DNA of 64,000 nucleotides from Candidatus Endonucleibacter sp. (ex Gigantidas childressi) (GCA_030674875.1 JASXSU010000001.1:1006001-1070000); one strand, 5' to 3'. Shown: positions 21,503 to 35,753, counted from the first letter of the stretch. Numbers and translations are program-made. The notes: generated by a model not told the origin, from the letters alone.

Positions 21503-22462
21503 GTGACTTCCCTCAGCATACTAAACACTGATACTTTCCAAGATTTAATTATCGCTCTGCAAAAATTTTGGGCCAACCAAAATTGTATTATTATGCAGCC
21601 ATTTGATATGGAGGTTGGAGCTGGGACATTTCATCCCGCCACTTTCTTACGTGCTATAGGCCCTGAAAACTGGAATGCTGCCTATGTACAACCTTGTAGG
21701 CGCCCAACTGACGGTCGTTATGGCAAAAACCCTAATCGCTTACAACACTACTATCAGTTTCAAGTCGTAATGAAACCGTCTCCAGATAATATTCAGGAAC
21801 TCTATCTGGATTCTTTAAAAGAATTGGGTTTTGACACTTTAACTCACGACATTCGCTTTGTTGAAGATAACTGGGAGTCCCCCACTTTGGGAGCCTGGGG
21901 TCTTGGTTGGGAAGTATGGATGAACGGCATGGAAGTATCACAATTCACCTATTTTCAACAAATCGGAGGTTTAGAGTGCTTTCCTGTTACAGGTGAAATA
22001 ACCTACGGTTTGGAACGCTTATCAATGTACTTACAATCTGTTGATAATGTTTACGACTTAGTATGGGCTAAAAACTCTCGTGGTAAAATAACTTATCGCG
22101 ATATATATCACCAAAATGAACTTGAAATGTCTACTTTCAATTTTGAATATGCAGATACTAAAGAGCTTTTTCACCAATTCAACTTTTATGAAAACGAAGC
22201 CCATCGTCTTGTTGAAGTAAATTTACCACTACCAGCCTATGAGTTTGTGTTGAAAGCCTCTCATACATTCAACCTACTTGATGCTCGACATGCAATATCT
22301 GTTACAGAAAGGCAGAGCTATATTTTTAAAGTTAGAACCTTAGCAAAAGCTGTAGCTAAAGCATACTTTGAAGCCAGATATAAACTAGGCTTCCCTCTCG
22401 CTGATGATGCAAATAGAGATACAACAACGCTCCAACAGAAAAAGAGATATATTGATGAATAG
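21503..22462 (+). CDS. glyQ: Glycyl-tRNA synthetase alpha subunit
   Basis: The alpha chain of the heterotetrameric class II glycyl-tRNA synthetase; it carries the aminoacylation site that charges tRNA-Gly in the cytoplasm. The 319-residue product matches GlyQ from end to end, with '[44 protein letters not shown]' near the start and '[11 protein letters not shown]' in the middle; it is slightly longer than the ~300-residue norm. The GTG start is supported by GAGGTG a few bases upstream. It overlaps the start of glyS by 8 nt, so the two subunits are probably translationally coupled. The glyQ-glyS-gmhB-plsC block next to gyrB is the order known from Pseudomonas. Confidence 0.97.
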   Translation: MTSLSILNTDTFQDLIIALQKFWANQNCIIMQPFDMEVGAGTFHPATFLRAIGPENWNAAYVQPCRRPTDGRYGKNPNRLQHYYQFQVVMKPSPDNIQELYLDSLKELGFDTLTHDIRFVEDNWESPTLGAWGLGWEVWMNGMEVSQFTYFQQIGGLECFPVTGEITYGLERLSMYLQSVDNVYDLVWAKNSRGKITYRDIYHQNELEMSTFNFEYADTKELFHQFNFYENEAHRLVEVNLPLPAYEFVLKASHTFNLLDARHAISVTERQSYIFKVRTLAKAVAKAYFEARYKLGFPLADDANRDTTTLQQKKRYIDE

Positions 22463-24563
22463 TAAGGATTTTCTGGTTGAGCTTGGTACTGAAGAGCTTC
22501 CCCCAAAGGCACTAAAAAAACTATCTCAAGCATTTACTGACAGCATCCTCACTAGTCTTGATTTAGTAGAAATATCTTACGGTGAGCATCAGTCATTTGC
22601 CTCCCCTAGACGACTTTCTCTTTTGATTAGAGAGCTAAAAATAGCACAACCAGACCAAGCTATTGAGCGCCGAGGCCCAGCAATCGAAGCAGCATTTGAC
22701 AACCAAAACAACCCAACCAAAGCTGCTAAAGGGTTTGCTAGCTCAAATAATACCTGTGTTAATCATCTTGAAACTATTAAAACCAAAAAAGGTAACTACC
22801 TTGTATACCGCTATATTAAGCAAGGCACACAAACAGTTTCACTACTTCCTAAAATAATTAGCCAATCTCTTTTTAACCTACCAACACCAAAGCGTATGCG
22901 CTGGGGTGCACGACGAGAAGAGTTTGTACGCCCAGTACATTGGTTAATTATGTTATACGGCGATGAGGTAGTTAACTGCGATATACTAGGCCTGAAAGCT
23001 GGGCGAGAGTCATGGGGACACCGCTTCCACACCACTCGGCCTTTAACTATAAATAAACCATCCGACTATCAAAAAACTCTTGAGGTAGAAGGAAAAGTTA
23101 TTGCAGATTTCAATGAACGTCGCAATATCATACGTAAACTAATTACTGCTGAATCAAAAAAAATAAACAATACTGCTGTTGTTTGTGAGGACCTTCTAGA
23201 TGAAGTAACCGCTCTGGTTGAGTGGCCAATTGCTTTGTCCGGCCAGTTTGATGACGAGTTTCTCTCTATACCTGCTGAGTCACTGATATCATCAATGAAG
23301 GAGCACCAAAAATACTTTCATATTGTTAATGCAAAAGGTGCTCTTCAACCATTTTTCATCACTATATCTAATATTGAAAGTAAAGACCCTCAGCAGGTAA
23401 TATTAGGTAATGAGCGTGTTATTCGCTCACGCCTTACTGATGCAAAATTCTTCTTTGAATCTGACAAAAAAACAACTCTTGAAACACAACGAGAAAAACT
23501 AAAGCTTATTGTTTTTCAAGCTCAACTTGGTTCTCTTTTCAACAAAACAGAACGTATTTCAACACTGGCAGCATGGATTGCAGGCCAAGAAAAAGGAAAT
23601 ACTGAGACAGCCAAAAGAGCAGGATTGCTTGCAAAATCTGACCTTGTATCCAATATGGTGCTTGAGTTTCCTGACCTACAAGGAGTTATGGGAGAATATT
23701 ACGCTACCCACGATGGAGAGAAAGGAGAAACAAGCAAAGCTATAAAAGAACACTATTTGCCACGATTTTCCGGTGACAACTTACCATCCACTTTAACAAG
23801 CTGCGCCCTAGCTATTGCCGATAAAATAGACACAATTGTTGGTATTTTTAGTGTTGGTCAACCACCAACTGGAAGTAAAGATCCATTCGGACTTCGTAGA
23901 TCAAGTATTGGGGTATTACGCATTATTGTTGAGAAAAAACTGGATATTGATATAGAAACTCTTATAGAGCAAACCTTAATCGGTTACCAATCCACAGGTA
24001 TTGCACTACCAAAAGATAAAACAATAAACAAGACAGTTGTTGACTATCTACTGGACCGTTTTGATTCAACTTATCAAGAGGAAGGCGTCGCGAAAGAAAT
24101 TATAAACTCCGTTAAAGTACTAAGACCTACTCGCCCATTAGATTTCGACAACAGAATAAAAGCAGTTTGTCGCTTTTCTCAGTTAAGCGAAGCGGAAGCG
24201 TTAGCGTCAGCAAATAAACGTGTATCTAACATGCTTACCAAGTCAGAGGGGTTCTTTATCCCTGATACAGTTGATGACACATTACTAAAAGATGAGGCAG
24301 AGGTGAATTTAGTCCAACAGCTGCTTAGAAAAAGAAAGGAGATTATACCTCTTCTTGAGCTAGCTCTTTACGATAATATCATGGAAAGCCTTGCCACTCT
24401 AAAAAAACCTATTGATGTTTTTTTTGAAACTGTTCTAATAAATACGGAAGAGGAAAAAGTAAAACTTAACCGTTACGCTATCCTTAAACAATTACGTAAT
24501 CTATTCCTTCATGTTGCCGATATTTCATTACTACAAAAAATACATGATACTGAGCAGAAATAA
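22455..24563 (+). CDS. glyS: Glycyl-tRNA synthetase beta subunit
   Basis: The beta chain, which binds tRNA-Gly and is required for alpha-subunit activity. The product is 702 residues. The reading frame is open further upstream, but the ATG at 22455 begins [20 protein letters not shown], the usual GlyS N-terminus, and has AAGAG upstream, so it is preferred. Diagnostic segments include '[12 protein letters not shown]', '[19 protein letters not shown]', 'SMKEHQKYF' and '[10 protein letters not shown]'. The C-terminal anticodon-binding-like region is intact ('[19 protein letters not shown]', '[10 protein letters not shown]'). It overlaps glyQ by 8 nt and is followed by a 267-bp spacer with a degenerate copy of the intergenic 'TTCAATAGTAACAGGTAC' repeat. 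Confidence 0.97.
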   Translation: MNSKDFLVELGTEELPPKALKKLSQAFTDSILTSLDLVEISYGEHQSFASPRRLSLLIRELKIAQPDQAIERRGPAIEAAFDNQNNPTKAAKGFASSNNTCVNHLETIKTKKGNYLVYRYIKQGTQTVSLLPKIISQSLFNLPTPKRMRWGARREEFVRPVHWLIMLYGDEVVNCDILGLKAGRESWGHRFHTTRPLTINKPSDYQKTLEVEGKVIADFNERRNIIRKLITAESKKINNTAVVCEDLLDEVTALVEWPIALSGQFDDEFLSIPAESLISSMKEHQKYFHIVNAKGALQPFFITISNIESKDPQQVILGNERVIRSRLTDAKFFFESDKKTTLETQREKLKLIVFQAQLGSLFNKTERISTLAAWIAGQEKGNTETAKRAGLLAKSDLVSNMVLEFPDLQGVMGEYYATHDGEKGETSKAIKEHYLPRFSGDNLPSTLTSCALAIADKIDTIVGIFSVGQPPTGSKDPFGLRRSSIGVLRIIVEKKLDIDIETLIEQTLIGYQSTGIALPKDKTINKTVVDYLLDRFDSTYQEEGVAKEIINSVKVLRPTRPLDFDNRIKAVCRFSQLSEAEALASANKRVSNMLTKSEGFFIPDTVDDTLLKDEAEVNLVQQLLRKRKEIIPLLELALYDNIMESLATLKKPIDVFFETVLINTEEEKVKLNRYAILKQLRNLFLHVADISLLQKIHDTEQK

Positions 24564-24830
24564 ATACCATACCAACAACTACTCTCTTAAAGGTAATGAG
24601 AAATCGCTCACGCTAGAGACAACTAGGCCAATTACCCCTAGGTGTGTGGTTGTTAGCTGCCACCTATACAATCCGATCATCAATGACTCGGCTCATAGGG
24701 GTCGCTTTTGTCACCTACCTCCACATTCAATAGTAACAGGTACTAACCTGTAAAGGGAAAACAAACTAACATCATCTCACACTCAAGTTCTACAACCATA
24801 ACTAACGAAAATAGATTATAATGTCACACT

Positions 24831-25376
24831 ATGAAGAAATTAATTATTCTGGATCGTGATGGGGTTATCAATAAAGACTCCGATAGTTACATCCGCTCCT
24901 CTAAAGAATGGATACCCATTCCAGGCAGCATAGAAGCCATAAGCCAACTGTCAAGAGCTGGATACTTGATCGCCATAGCTACCAACCAAGCTGGCATAGC
25001 CCGTGGATACTTTACAGAAAAAAACCTAAACTCCATGCATCAAAAAATGGTAACTCTTGTAGCTGAATGTGGCGGTAAAATAAATACTATCCGATTTTGC
25101 CCCCACCACCCTAATGAAAACTGCTTATGTCGTAAGCCAAAACCAGGAATGCCAACTAGAATACTGAAAGATTTAAATATTCTACCTGAAAACTCTTGGT
25201 TTGTCGGTGATGCTCTAACAGATATTCAGGCAGGAAAAAGTGCTGGATGCAAGACTGTTCTGGTAAAAACAGGAAGGGGAGAAAAAACTTTTAAACAACA
25301 GGAAGGTTTGACAAACACTTTAGTTTATGACAACCTTTTCACTTTTTGCGAAAACATTTTAACTGCAGGTAATTAA
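24831..25376 (+). CDS. gmhB: D-glycero-beta-D-manno-heptose 1,7-bisphosphate 7-phosphatase
   Basis: A HAD-superfamily phosphatase that removes the 7-phosphate from heptose 1,7-bisphosphate on the way to ADP-heptose for the LPS inner core. The 181-residue product has the catalytic DxD in 'LDRDGVIN' (Asp8, Asp10), 'ATNQAGIARGYF', the zinc-binding loop 'CPHHPNENCLCRKPKPGM' and 'FVGDALTDIQAGKSAG'. Its length is normal. Its stop overlaps the plsC start by one base (TAATG), so the two are probably cotranslated. A gene for the preceding isomerase, gmhA, lies 0.9 kb away on the opposite strand. Confidence 0.96.
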   Translation: MKKLIILDRDGVINKDSDSYIRSSKEWIPIPGSIEAISQLSRAGYLIAIATNQAGIARGYFTEKNLNSMHQKMVTLVAECGGKINTIRFCPHHPNENCLCRKPKPGMPTRILKDLNILPENSWFVGDALTDIQAGKSAGCKTVLVKTGRGEKTFKQQEGLTNTLVYDNLFTFCENILTAGN

Positions 25377-26086
25377 TGTTATTTATCACACATACAATAA
25401 GATCTGTTATCTTCTACCTTCTTTTGACAATATGGCTTATTTGTTACTCTACCACCATACTGTTGATTATTAAGTTTGTTTCAACAAAAAAAAGACACCA
25501 ACTTTTAGCTAAAAACTGGGCTATGGTTTCCATAACTTTATGTCGTATTGTTTGTGGTCTCAGCTGGAAAGTTTATGGCCAAGAAAATATTCCACCTAAG
25601 GCGTGTGTTATTATCAGTAACCACCAAAGCACTTGGGAAACATTTTTTCTACAAACTCTAATTACCCCACAGTCTCTGGTACTAAAACGGGAGCTATTAT
25701 TAATTCCTTTTTTTGGTTGGGCTCTTCGAGCAATAAACCCCATAGCAATTAACAGAAGCACACCCAAAGAAGCCATACACCAGATACGAACAAAAGGGCT
25801 GTTATCTCTGAAAAATAATATCTCTGTCCTTATTTTCCCTGAAGGCACTCGAAGCCAAGGTTGTAAATTAGGTAGATTTTCACGGGGAGGAGTATTGCTT
25901 GCCTGCTTATCTAATGTCGACATCCTTCCAATTGCTCATAATGCCGGTAAATACTGGCCTAGTAACCGGTGGATAATAAAACCAGGAACCATTCAGGTTT
26001 ATATTGGAAAACCTATAAAAACCTTAGATAAAGATGCTACTGAAGTAAATAACACTGCTCGGGAGTGGATAGCTAGTAAAATATAA
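25376..26086 (+). CDS. plsC: 1-acyl-sn-glycerol-3-phosphate acyltransferase (PlsC family)
   Basis: A membrane acyltransferase that converts lysophosphatidate to phosphatidate in phospholipid synthesis. The 236-residue product has one N-terminal hydrophobic segment (about residues 9-32). The acyltransferase box reads 'NHQSTWE' (about 80-86), an HX4E variant seen in the Pseudomonas orthologue beside gmhB; the second motif is 'FPEGTRS' (about 153-159). Its start codon shares one A with the gmhB stop. The gene ends in a convergent arrangement with gmhA, with 154 bp between them. Confidence 0.93.
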   Translation: MLFITHTIRSVIFYLLLTIWLICYSTTILLIIKFVSTKKRHQLLAKNWAMVSITLCRIVCGLSWKVYGQENIPPKACVIISNHQSTWETFFLQTLITPQSLVLKRELLLIPFFGWALRAINPIAINRSTPKEAIHQIRTKGLLSLKNNISVLIFPEGTRSQGCKLGRFSRGGVLLACLSNVDILPIAHNAGKYWPSNRWIIKPGTIQVYIGKPIKTLDKDATEVNNTAREWIASKI

Positions 26087-26240
26087 AAAATACAAGCCAT
26101 TTATGCTACCTAAATATTTATGCTCACAAAATAATTAGATGCTCTATAATATTGGCTTTCCACCCTTTATTTACCCTCCACAAAAAATACGACGCTCAGT
26201 AATCATTGTCACCAAAGACAGAAAAACTAAATACCTCCTG

Positions 26241-26834
26241 TTACCTTTCCTGCACCATATATTTTTCTATTAACTGAATAATAATGTGGATAGCTTTGAT
26301 GTGTATTTCCTGAATACGATCTGCATAACCAAAATGCGGCACCCTAATCTCAATATCTGCCATCCCCACCATATTTCCACCATCTTTTCCAGACAAAAGC
26401 ACAACCTTCATTCCTTTTTCCCTAGCTGCTTCCAGAGCCTTGATAATATTACTAGAGTTGCCACTAGTACTAATTGCTAATAACACATCCCCTGACCGCC
26501 CAACACCTTCAATATAACGCGAAAAAACATAATCATAACCAAAATCATTAGACACGCATGATAAATGGCTGGGGTCAGAAATAGCAATAGCTGGATAAGC
26601 TGGTCGGTTAAGCCTATAACGCCCAGTTAGCTCCTCGGCAAAATGCATTGCATCACAGTGTGATCCACCATTACCACAAGATAAAACCTTTCCTCCTACT
26701 TTAAAAGCCGACGATATAATCTTTGCTGCGTTATTAATGGCTTCAATATTCCGATCATCATCAAGAAAACGATTAAGAACAATAACCGCCTCTTCCAACT
26801 CCTCCCTAACTATCATTTTGTAATCAAACAACAT
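26241..26834 (-). CDS. gmhA: Sedoheptulose 7-phosphate isomerase (phosphoheptose isomerase)
   Basis: This SIS-domain enzyme converts sedoheptulose 7-phosphate to D-glycero-D-manno-heptose 7-phosphate, the first step to ADP-heptose. The 197-residue product is close to E. coli GmhA over its whole length: '[28 protein letters not shown]', '[26 protein letters not shown]', '[19 protein letters not shown]', '[32 protein letters not shown]'. The SIS protein DiaA is less likely given this match. The frame is open 12 codons further upstream (to 26870), but the ATG at 26834 ([13 protein letters not shown]) has GCGAGG seven bases before it and gives the usual length. Confidence 0.95.
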   Translation of the reverse strand: MLFDYKMIVREELEEAVIVLNRFLDDDRNIEAINNAAKIISSAFKVGGKVLSCGNGGSHCDAMHFAEELTGRYRLNRPAYPAIAISDPSHLSCVSNDFGYDYVFSRYIEGVGRSGDVLLAISTSGNSSNIIKALEAAREKGMKVVLLSGKDGGNMVGMADIEIRVPHFGYADRIQEIHIKAIHIIIQLIEKYMVQER

Positions 26835-27383
26835 ATATAAACCTCGCAAATAAACTATTCCAAATATCAATCTATTAACCTAGCTAACTTATAAGATGCT
26901 AAAGTATTACCACTAACCCAAACCAGCTATCCTCTCCAGATTCACGTAGAGTTTTACCAACCTTACCATTACTATTAAAAATCTATAAGTGACCAGATAA
27001 CCTAACTCACTAAGGTGGTTGAGGCAACAGGAGCAGCCAACAACCAGACACCTTCAAGAAAATAGATATACAAGTAATAGGTGATTATAGTAGTGTGAGA
27101 GAGTCAACACTTATATCTCCAAACTAGAATAGGTATATACCCAAAGCATTTCAAATTACTACTAGGCAGCAAGTAAGCGAAGCCCAGTGAGCCTACGAGT
27201 TGTAGGTGATCGTGGTGAGCGAACGCAGCCAACAACGTAGCAACTTGAAAGGCGACGGGTATATACCCTATCACCTTTGAAGGCTGGTATCTATTGACTG
27301 ATATCACCTTCAATAGTAACAAATAAACTACCAAACTATTTATTGTATTTAAATAACGCCTCTGTATATAACAATCACTTTTA
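26835..27383. other. Spacer between gmhA and gyrB, holding a MITE and an intergenic repeat
   Basis: No gene was recognised. A stand-alone MITE occupies 27137-27261. 'TATCACCTTCAATAGTAAC' near 27302-27320 belongs to the palindromic intergenic repeat family seen around the atp genes. No T-tract terminator for gyrB was found. Confidence 0.6.
27135..27263. repeat. MITE copy 2 (stand-alone, TA-flanked)
   Basis: The element 27137-27261 is 125 bp with ends TACCCAAAGC...GGCGACGGGTA and TA on each side. It is in inverted orientation relative to copies 1 and 4. This is the only copy outside an IS30-A element. Confidence 0.85.
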
Positions 27384-30409
<3,026 letters not shown>

Positions 30410-31033
30410 CATCACGGTATCTATTTCCCAATGACCTAGCGCTTCACGCGTTTCCACTTCAGCTGGTCGGTCTGCTACATTGCGCTTATTGGTAATCCTG
30501 CTTCGACTATTATAAGCCTTACAGAGTTCACATCTTCGCTTTTGAGCACAACGCAAGCGCTTCCATAGCAAGCCGCCTTTCTTTTTATCACGCCAAATAT
30601 ATCGATAAATAGTTTCATGCTAAATCAACGTACATCTATACGTTTTAAGTAACCCGTAACCTGTTCAGGACTCCATTGTTTATGTAAGAGCTACCTAATG
30701 ATCATGTAATCCTTTTCTGTAAAATATTGATTTCTTCTTGAACGTCGACGTCGAGCTCTTGTCCTTTACTGTGCTCTGATGGATCAATATGAGCAATCCT
30801 TCTGCCAATAAGTATTGCGTTGAAATTCTAGACATATAGTGCTTCGGTGTTTTCCGATAGCTATGGTAATGTCCTTGAAAATTAACCCCTCCATTTTAGC
30901 GCGACTATCATATATCTACACCCTCGGTGAGCTGTTGATACTTCATAGGTTTTTACTTCGTGATTGGAGCAAAAAACTAAGGGTATCGCAGTTCATCGTT
31001 TTTATTAAACTGGGTGTCGCACTTAGCATATGA
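30410..31033 (-). pseudogene. IS30-family element, lineage C, truncated transposase remnant
   Basis: Read on the minus strand, fragments 'YQQLTEGV', 'YMIVALKW', 'AIGKHRSTI', 'WSPEQVTGYLKR', 'ETIYRYIWRDKKKGGLLWKRLR' and 'NVADRPAEVETREALGHWEIDTVM' are recognisable as an IS30 transposase of a different subgroup from A and B. They are broken by stops and frameshifts. The sequence after the first catalytic Asp is gone. The outer end near 31018-31033 contains a terminal-like CTAAGTGCGACACC on the minus strand. Confidence 0.8.
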
Positions 31034-31065
31034 ACTCAGCTATTATTCTAAACATAAACAAGCAT

Positions 31066-31081
31066 TGTTTCACGTGAAACA
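31066..31081. promoter_or_regulatory. parS: parS centromere site 2
   Basis: A second perfect TGTTTCACGTGAAACA, 1.2 kb from the first. The two sites flank the IS30-C remnant between gyrB and dnaN. Confidence 0.93.
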
Positions 31082-31175
31082 CTTAAGTAAAATATTTTTT
31101 ACAATAAAAAATATCTATAGCAACAAAACAACCAAATTTATAACTCGTGGATTCAAACTCCAAGTGCATCACAGC

Positions 31176-32263
31176 TTAAGCTGCTAACGCAGCCCTGCGT
31201 TCACCCATTATTAGGGCGGGTGTTTTGAAATTCAAATCTTTTCTTGGCTGAGAATTAAGCCGCATTAATGATAGCTTCACCTTTATCTGACCGACCTTCT
31301 TGAAGTCTGTATTCTTTGGAAAATATTGTCGTAGCAAGCCTTTGGTATTCTCATTTAACCCTCGCTCCCAAGAGATATATGGGTGCGCAAAGTAAACCTC
31401 CACCGATAATGCTTGGCTGATTTTCTCATGGCACGAAAACCCTTTCTCTTTGTCAGCCGTAATAGTGTGAACAATATCCTTAACTGGGTTGAGCAAGCTG
31501 ACCGTAACCTTAGTCACATCTGCTGCGCTTTTCCTGTTCACCTGGGCTGAGACCGTATACTTCGTGACCCGCGCGACGATAGTTACCAAAGCCCCACTAT
31601 GCTTTTTCCCAATACTGGTGTCAATCTCCCCGTCTCCGATACGCGATTTATAGTCAACGATCTCTGGGCTATCATCTATGCTGACGCGGTTCTTTATCTG
31701 GCCGCGCGTTGACTTGCCGTTTCGTCGCTTTCCATGCTTCTTGCCCTGGCGACGAAGATGCATGTAAAGATCGCCGCCAATTCGCCCAAATATGTAGGTA
31801 AATGCTTTTATAGCTATACCCAAAGCATTTCAAATTGCTACTAGGCAGCAAGTAAGCTAAGCCTCGTGAGCCTACGAGCAGTAGGTGATCAGGGTTAGCG
31901 AACGCAGCCAACAACTTAGCAACTTGAAAGGCGACGGATATAATAGTCGTTCCTGATCATTCAGCAACTAACCTGAAATCTGCTCTGAGCTCCATTCTAC
32001 ACGTAGCTTTGATTCAATCACCGAGATCATTTTTGGCGTCATTCTACTCGCCCGAGCCGACTCTGTACGCCGCCTACCTGTTCGGCCTTGTGCTTTCCTA
32101 TACCTATATCCACGTTCGCTAGTATTCCTTACCAACTCACGGATCACAGTGGATTGGCTGGTGCCAATGATCTCCGCTATCTCCCTTTGGCTGCAACCGC
32201 TTTTCTTTAATGCGGAAATCTGGCACCGTTGTTCGTAAGCCAGTTGTTGGAAGTTATCGTCAT
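31176..32263 (-). pseudogene. IS30-A transposase, disrupted
   Basis: The frame shifts at about codon 5 through loss of one A ('ACTTCCAACAAC' against 'ACTTACCAACAAC' in sisters) and is split by the MITE. The C-terminal half (31176-31810) stays open, with 'IGDGEIDTSIGKKHSGALVTIV', 'NENTKGLLRQYFPKNTDFKKVGQ' and 'LNSQPRKDLNFKTP'. The second DDE block is altered (TADKEKGF for TADNGKEF), so activity is unlikely. Confidence 0.87.
31815..31942. repeat. MITE copy 3, inside IS30-A copy 2
   Basis: The element 31817-31940 is flanked by TA and sits at the same transposase position (GATTA/GCTATG in sense orientation) as in copies 1 and 4. Confidence 0.85.
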
Positions 32264-32358
32264 CACTTCATCTATTGCCGGAGAAAATGGTAGGAGCTTA
32301 CCTTACTCTGGCCCTTTCTTTTACCTAGTCAAGTGATACACTTCAGATTTGAATCCGC

Positions 32359-32998
32359 CACTTTTTATATTCCCTATATAAAATTCTTAGTAGCGCATAT
32401 ACAAAAAAAATAAATCATCTATCACTAGTAATTATAACAGCTATACTCTCTTATCATTTACTCAGACACTTCAATAAAAGTGTTGGAATTTTATAATTGA
32501 CTTTTTCCAGACACATGCTTTTATTGATCCTTTTAATTGAAAAAACCCTTCCTATAAAGTTAAATACACCTACGGAACAGTTATTTCCTGAAAAACTTAA
32601 ACCGCACTAGAAAAGTATATTATCACCATTCTCATAAACTAACTGGTTTCACATATTATCATACAAAGAAACATATAAACCTTAGAGCCTTAAAAGGAGT
32701 TAATTTATAATCATACCTAAAACTGTAAAATACTGATCATTAGGTATAGCTGAAAAGAAACAAATGTTAGACCTAGCATTAGGCATATTAAACTTCAGCA
32801 ACTAGCAACTAGCAACTAGCAACTAGCAACCAGCAACTAGCACTACCCATTAATAAATCAAACAAAACAGTTATAAGGCACCCACACACCTGAAACACTT
32901 AATTATTACTATGCCACCAAATAAAAATAAAAAATATAAGTTTTTATATAACTAAACAGAATAAAGATAAATTAAAGGGATTATATTATTTATATGTA
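32359..32998. other. AT-rich spacer downstream of dnaN
   Basis: No gene and no recF fragment were recognised in the place where recF normally follows dnaN. The only structured feature is the 7-bp tandem repeat at 32797-32838. Confidence 0.6.
32797..32838. repeat. 7-bp tandem repeat (AGCAACT x6)
   Basis: Six consecutive 7-bp units, one with a single substitution (AGCAACC), followed by a partial unit, in the spacer downstream of dnaN. It is a small repeat in non-coding DNA with no known role. Confidence 0.88.
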
Positions 32999-34108
32999 TT
33001 ACAGGGTCATAGGCATTACAATATAGCTTGAGTCAACATTATTTGAATCCTCCTCAAGTAACACGCTGCTTTTATTGTTAGACAAAATAATTCTCACTTC
33101 ATCCCCAGAGAGTACGGACAATACATCTAAAAGATAATTAACATTAAACCTAACCTCAATATCCTCCCCACCATAGGAAACACTTATCTCTTCCTCTGCT
33201 TTCTCCTGCTCAAAATTCTTCGCTATAACTTTTAGCAACCCCATAGACAAAATAAGGCGAACCCCCTTATATTTTTCATTTAAAAAGATTGAAGATGCCC
33301 GTTGAAACGCCTGTTTAAGCTCCTGCCTATCGCAAACAACAATATTATTTCCTCGAGAAAATGCATGGTCATAATTTGGGAATTTCCCATCAACAAGCTT
33401 TGAAGTAAAAATAAAATCACCTGTTTTTGCTCTAATATGATTAGCACCTAGAGTTATACTAACAACCTCTTCCTCACCATCTTTCAGCAATCTAGCTATT
33501 TCAAGTATTCCTTTTCTAGGAACAATAACCTGGTGCCTATCCTGCTGATTAATATCAACCTCCACAGAGCACATTGCCAAACGATGACCATCCGTGGCCA
33601 CAGACCGCAAACAATTCTGACTAACCTCTAACAACATACCATTAAAGTAAGAACGAACATCTTGATGAGCCATAGCGAAACCGGTACGATCTATTAACCT
33701 GCGCAACTGAGACTGACTAACAGTAAAAACTAATGAGCCAGCCTCCTCATCAACACTTGGAAACTTATTCGCAGGCAAAGTGGACAAAACAAAACGAGAG
33801 CGCCCCGTCTTCAACCTAACCTTTTCATCATCTACTACAAACTCTAACTGAGCATTTATAGGAAGAGATTTACATATATCCATAAGCTTCCGTGCTGGTA
33901 CTGTAATTCCACCCTCTTCAGATACATCATCCAATGCAACACGTCCAACCAGCTCAACCTCAAGGTCTGTTCCTGTTAGCGACAACTGATTATTGTCTAC
34001 CATCATCAACACGTTGGACAATACAGGTAGTATTTGTCTTCGCTCAACAACCCCTGCCACCAACTGCAGAGGCTTAAGTAATGCTTCCCGATTAATGGTG
34101 AATTTCAT
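32999..34108 (-). CDS. dnaN: DNA polymerase III beta sliding clamp
   Basis: The ring-shaped processivity clamp of the replicative polymerase. The 369-residue product has the normal length and the three-domain clamp pattern: MKFTINREALLKPLQLVAGVVERRQILPVLSNVL at the start, 'LSGTDLEVE'-type strand 'SLTGTDLEVELVG', 'VATDGHRLA' in the middle and the C-terminal 'SSYIVMPMTL', the usual family ending. It lies 76 bp downstream of dnaA on the same strand, so they are probably cotranscribed. recF does not follow. Confidence 0.98.
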   Translation of the reverse strand: MKFTINREALLKPLQLVAGVVERRQILPVLSNVLMMVDNNQLSLTGTDLEVELVGRVALDDVSEEGGITVPARKLMDICKSLPINAQLEFVVDDEKVRLKTGRSRFVLSTLPANKFPSVDEEAGSLVFTVSQSQLRRLIDRTGFAMAHQDVRSYFNGMLLEVSQNCLRSVATDGHRLAMCSVEVDINQQDRHQVIVPRKGILEIARLLKDGEEEVVSITLGANHIRAKTGDFIFTSKLVDGKFPNYDHAFSRGNNIVVCDRQELKQAFQRASSIFLNEKYKGVRLILSMGLLKVIAKNFEQEKAEEEISVSYGGEDIEVRFNVNYLLDVLSVLSGDEVRIILSNNKSSVLLEEDSNNVDSSYIVMPMTL

Positions 34109-34184
34109 TATTTTCCTTTCTCTTGGTTAGACAAAGAGGAGACCGCACCCTTCTCCGAATTCAAAGAACTCTTCTCCACCTTTA

Positions 34185-35753
34185 TTAACTAGTCAGTGAC
34201 CTTAATAAATTTTTGTAATCGCTGCGAATTTCGGTGTCATCTCCCACTAACTCTTTGACCTTGCGGCAAGCATGAAGAACTGTTGTATGATCTCTGCCAC
34301 CATAGGCATCACCAATTTCAGGTAGACTGTGATTAGTCAACTCTTTAGATAATGCCATAGCTATTTGTCTAGGTCTGGCCACGGAACGGCTACGTCGCTT
34401 GGATAAAATATCAGAAATTTTAATTTTATAATACTCCGCAACCGTTCTCTGAATATTATCAATACTCACCTGCTTATCCTGTAAAGCAAGCAAGTCCTTA
34501 AGAGATTCCCTAATAAGGTCAATATCAATTTTACGTCCCATAAAATGAGCGCTAGCTATCACCCTCTTTAACGCCCCCTCCAACTCACGGACATTAGACC
34601 TTATTCTCTGAGCAATAAAAAAAGCCGCATCATGCTGGAGCTCTACTTTCTGCTGCTCGGCCTTTTTCATTAAAATAGCCACTCTTGTTTCCAACTCAGG
34701 AGGTTCAACAGCAACAGTTAACCCCCAACCAAAACGAGATTTCAGCCTTTCCTCCACACCGTGAATTTCTTTTGGGTATCGATCACAAGTTAGAATCATT
34801 TGCTGCCCCCCTTCCAAAAGAGCATTAAATGTATGAAAAAACTCCTCCTGCGAGCGTTCTTTTCCTGCAAAAAACTGAATATCATCAATTAATAATGCGT
34901 CAACAGACCTATAATAACGCTTAAAATCATTGATAGCATTTAACTGCAAAGCTTTAACCATGTCAGCAACAAATCGTTCTGAGTGTAGATACACGACTCT
35001 AGAGTTACGGTTTTGCTTCACCAGAGAACTACCAACAGCATGCATAAGATGGGTTTTACCTAGACCTACGCCTCCGTATAAAAATAAAGGATTATATGCT
35101 GAACCTGGATTCTCTGAAACCTGCTTTGCAGCAGCTAACGCCAACTGGTTAGATTTACCTTCAACAAAGGTTTCAAACGTAAATTGTGTATTTAGTGAGC
35201 TATGATTTTTTATCGAGCCCTCAACTTCAACCTGACGACGCTGGACTCTAGAATCACTATCATCAATATTTTCTTTTATCGTGGTCTTCAAAGGATTTGT
35301 TTTTTTAATAGTAACTATATCTTCATTTGAAGATGTATTATTTTCTTTTCCTGAAATACTTAAAGACGACGCGGTATCACTAATAACTAAAGACTCTTTC
35401 TTCTCATACTCAATAGAATCAATAGACTTAACACTTTCCTCTGGCAGAATGGATAAAGTAGAAGGCCTGCTCGCAGGGCTCGACTTCCCACTAAGAGACC
35501 TAGGCCTTCTATTTGTAACAGCAACAGCAACAGCTGGAGCGTTATTAGCGCCAGAAACATCTTCAAGAATCTCTTCAATTCTAGTTAAAAACTGCTCTTT
35601 TACCCAGTCTGCAACGAAACGATTGGGCGCTAAAAGACAAAGGTCGTGACTATCCCCAATGACTTTTAGTGGACGAATCCAGGTATTGAACTGTTGTGAG
35701 GACAGCTCATCCTGAAGAAGATCCACACACTTTTGCCAGATCTCTAAAGACAC
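34185..35753 (-). CDS. dnaA: Chromosomal replication initiator DnaA
   Basis: The AAA+ initiator that binds DnaA boxes and opens the origin. The 522-residue product starts with GTG, supported by GGGGAAGAG upstream, and begins [29 protein letters not shown] (domain I). Domain II is a long low-complexity Ser/Lys/Asn linker (roughly residues 85-190), which explains the extra length over E. coli DnaA (467). Domain III has Walker A '[12 protein letters not shown]' (about 225) and Walker B '[10 protein letters not shown]' (about 286). Domain IV carries the DNA-binding signature '[16 protein letters not shown]' (about 485-500). A DnaA box (35961-35969) lies near a candidate promoter, suggesting autoregulation. 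Confidence 0.98.
   Translation of the reverse strand: MSLEIWQKCVDLLQDELSSQQFNTWIRPLKVIGDSHDLCLLAPNRFVADWVKEQFLTRIEEILEDVSGANNAPAVAVAVTNRRPRSLSGKSSPASRPSTLSILPEESVKSIDSIEYEKKESLVISDTASSLSISGKENNTSSNEDIVTIKKTNPLKTTIKENIDDSDSRVQRRQVEVEGSIKNHSSLNTQFTFETFVEGKSNQLALAAAKQVSENPGSAYNPLFLYGGVGLGKTHLMHAVGSSLVKQNRNSRVVYLHSERFVADMVKALQLNAINDFKRYYRSVDALLIDDIQFFAGKERSQEEFFHTFNALLEGGQQMILTCDRYPKEIHGVEERLKSRFGWGLTVAVEPPELETRVAILMKKAEQQKVELQHDAAFFIAQRIRSNVRELEGALKRVIASAHFMGRKIDIDLIRESLKDLLALQDKQVSIDNIQRTVAEYYKIKISDILSKRRSRSVARPRQIAMALSKELTNHSLPEIGDAYGGRDHTTVLHACRKVKELVGDDTEIRSDYKNLLRSLTS

Larger units (their letters stand above)
31147..32358 (-). mobile_element. IS30-family element, lineage A, copy 2 (both ends present, MITE inside)
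   Basis: The terminal repeats read GTGGATTCAAACTCCAAGTG at 31147 and the complement of GCGGATTCAAATCTGAAGTG ending at 32358. The 1,212-bp length reflects an IS of about 1.09 kb plus a 124-bp MITE with its TA duplication. Confidence 0.88.

Noticed and set aside
22404-22454. The upstream start for glyS
   Set aside because: It lies deep inside glyQ. The ATG at 22455 gives the conserved GlyS N-terminus and is coupled to the glyQ stop.
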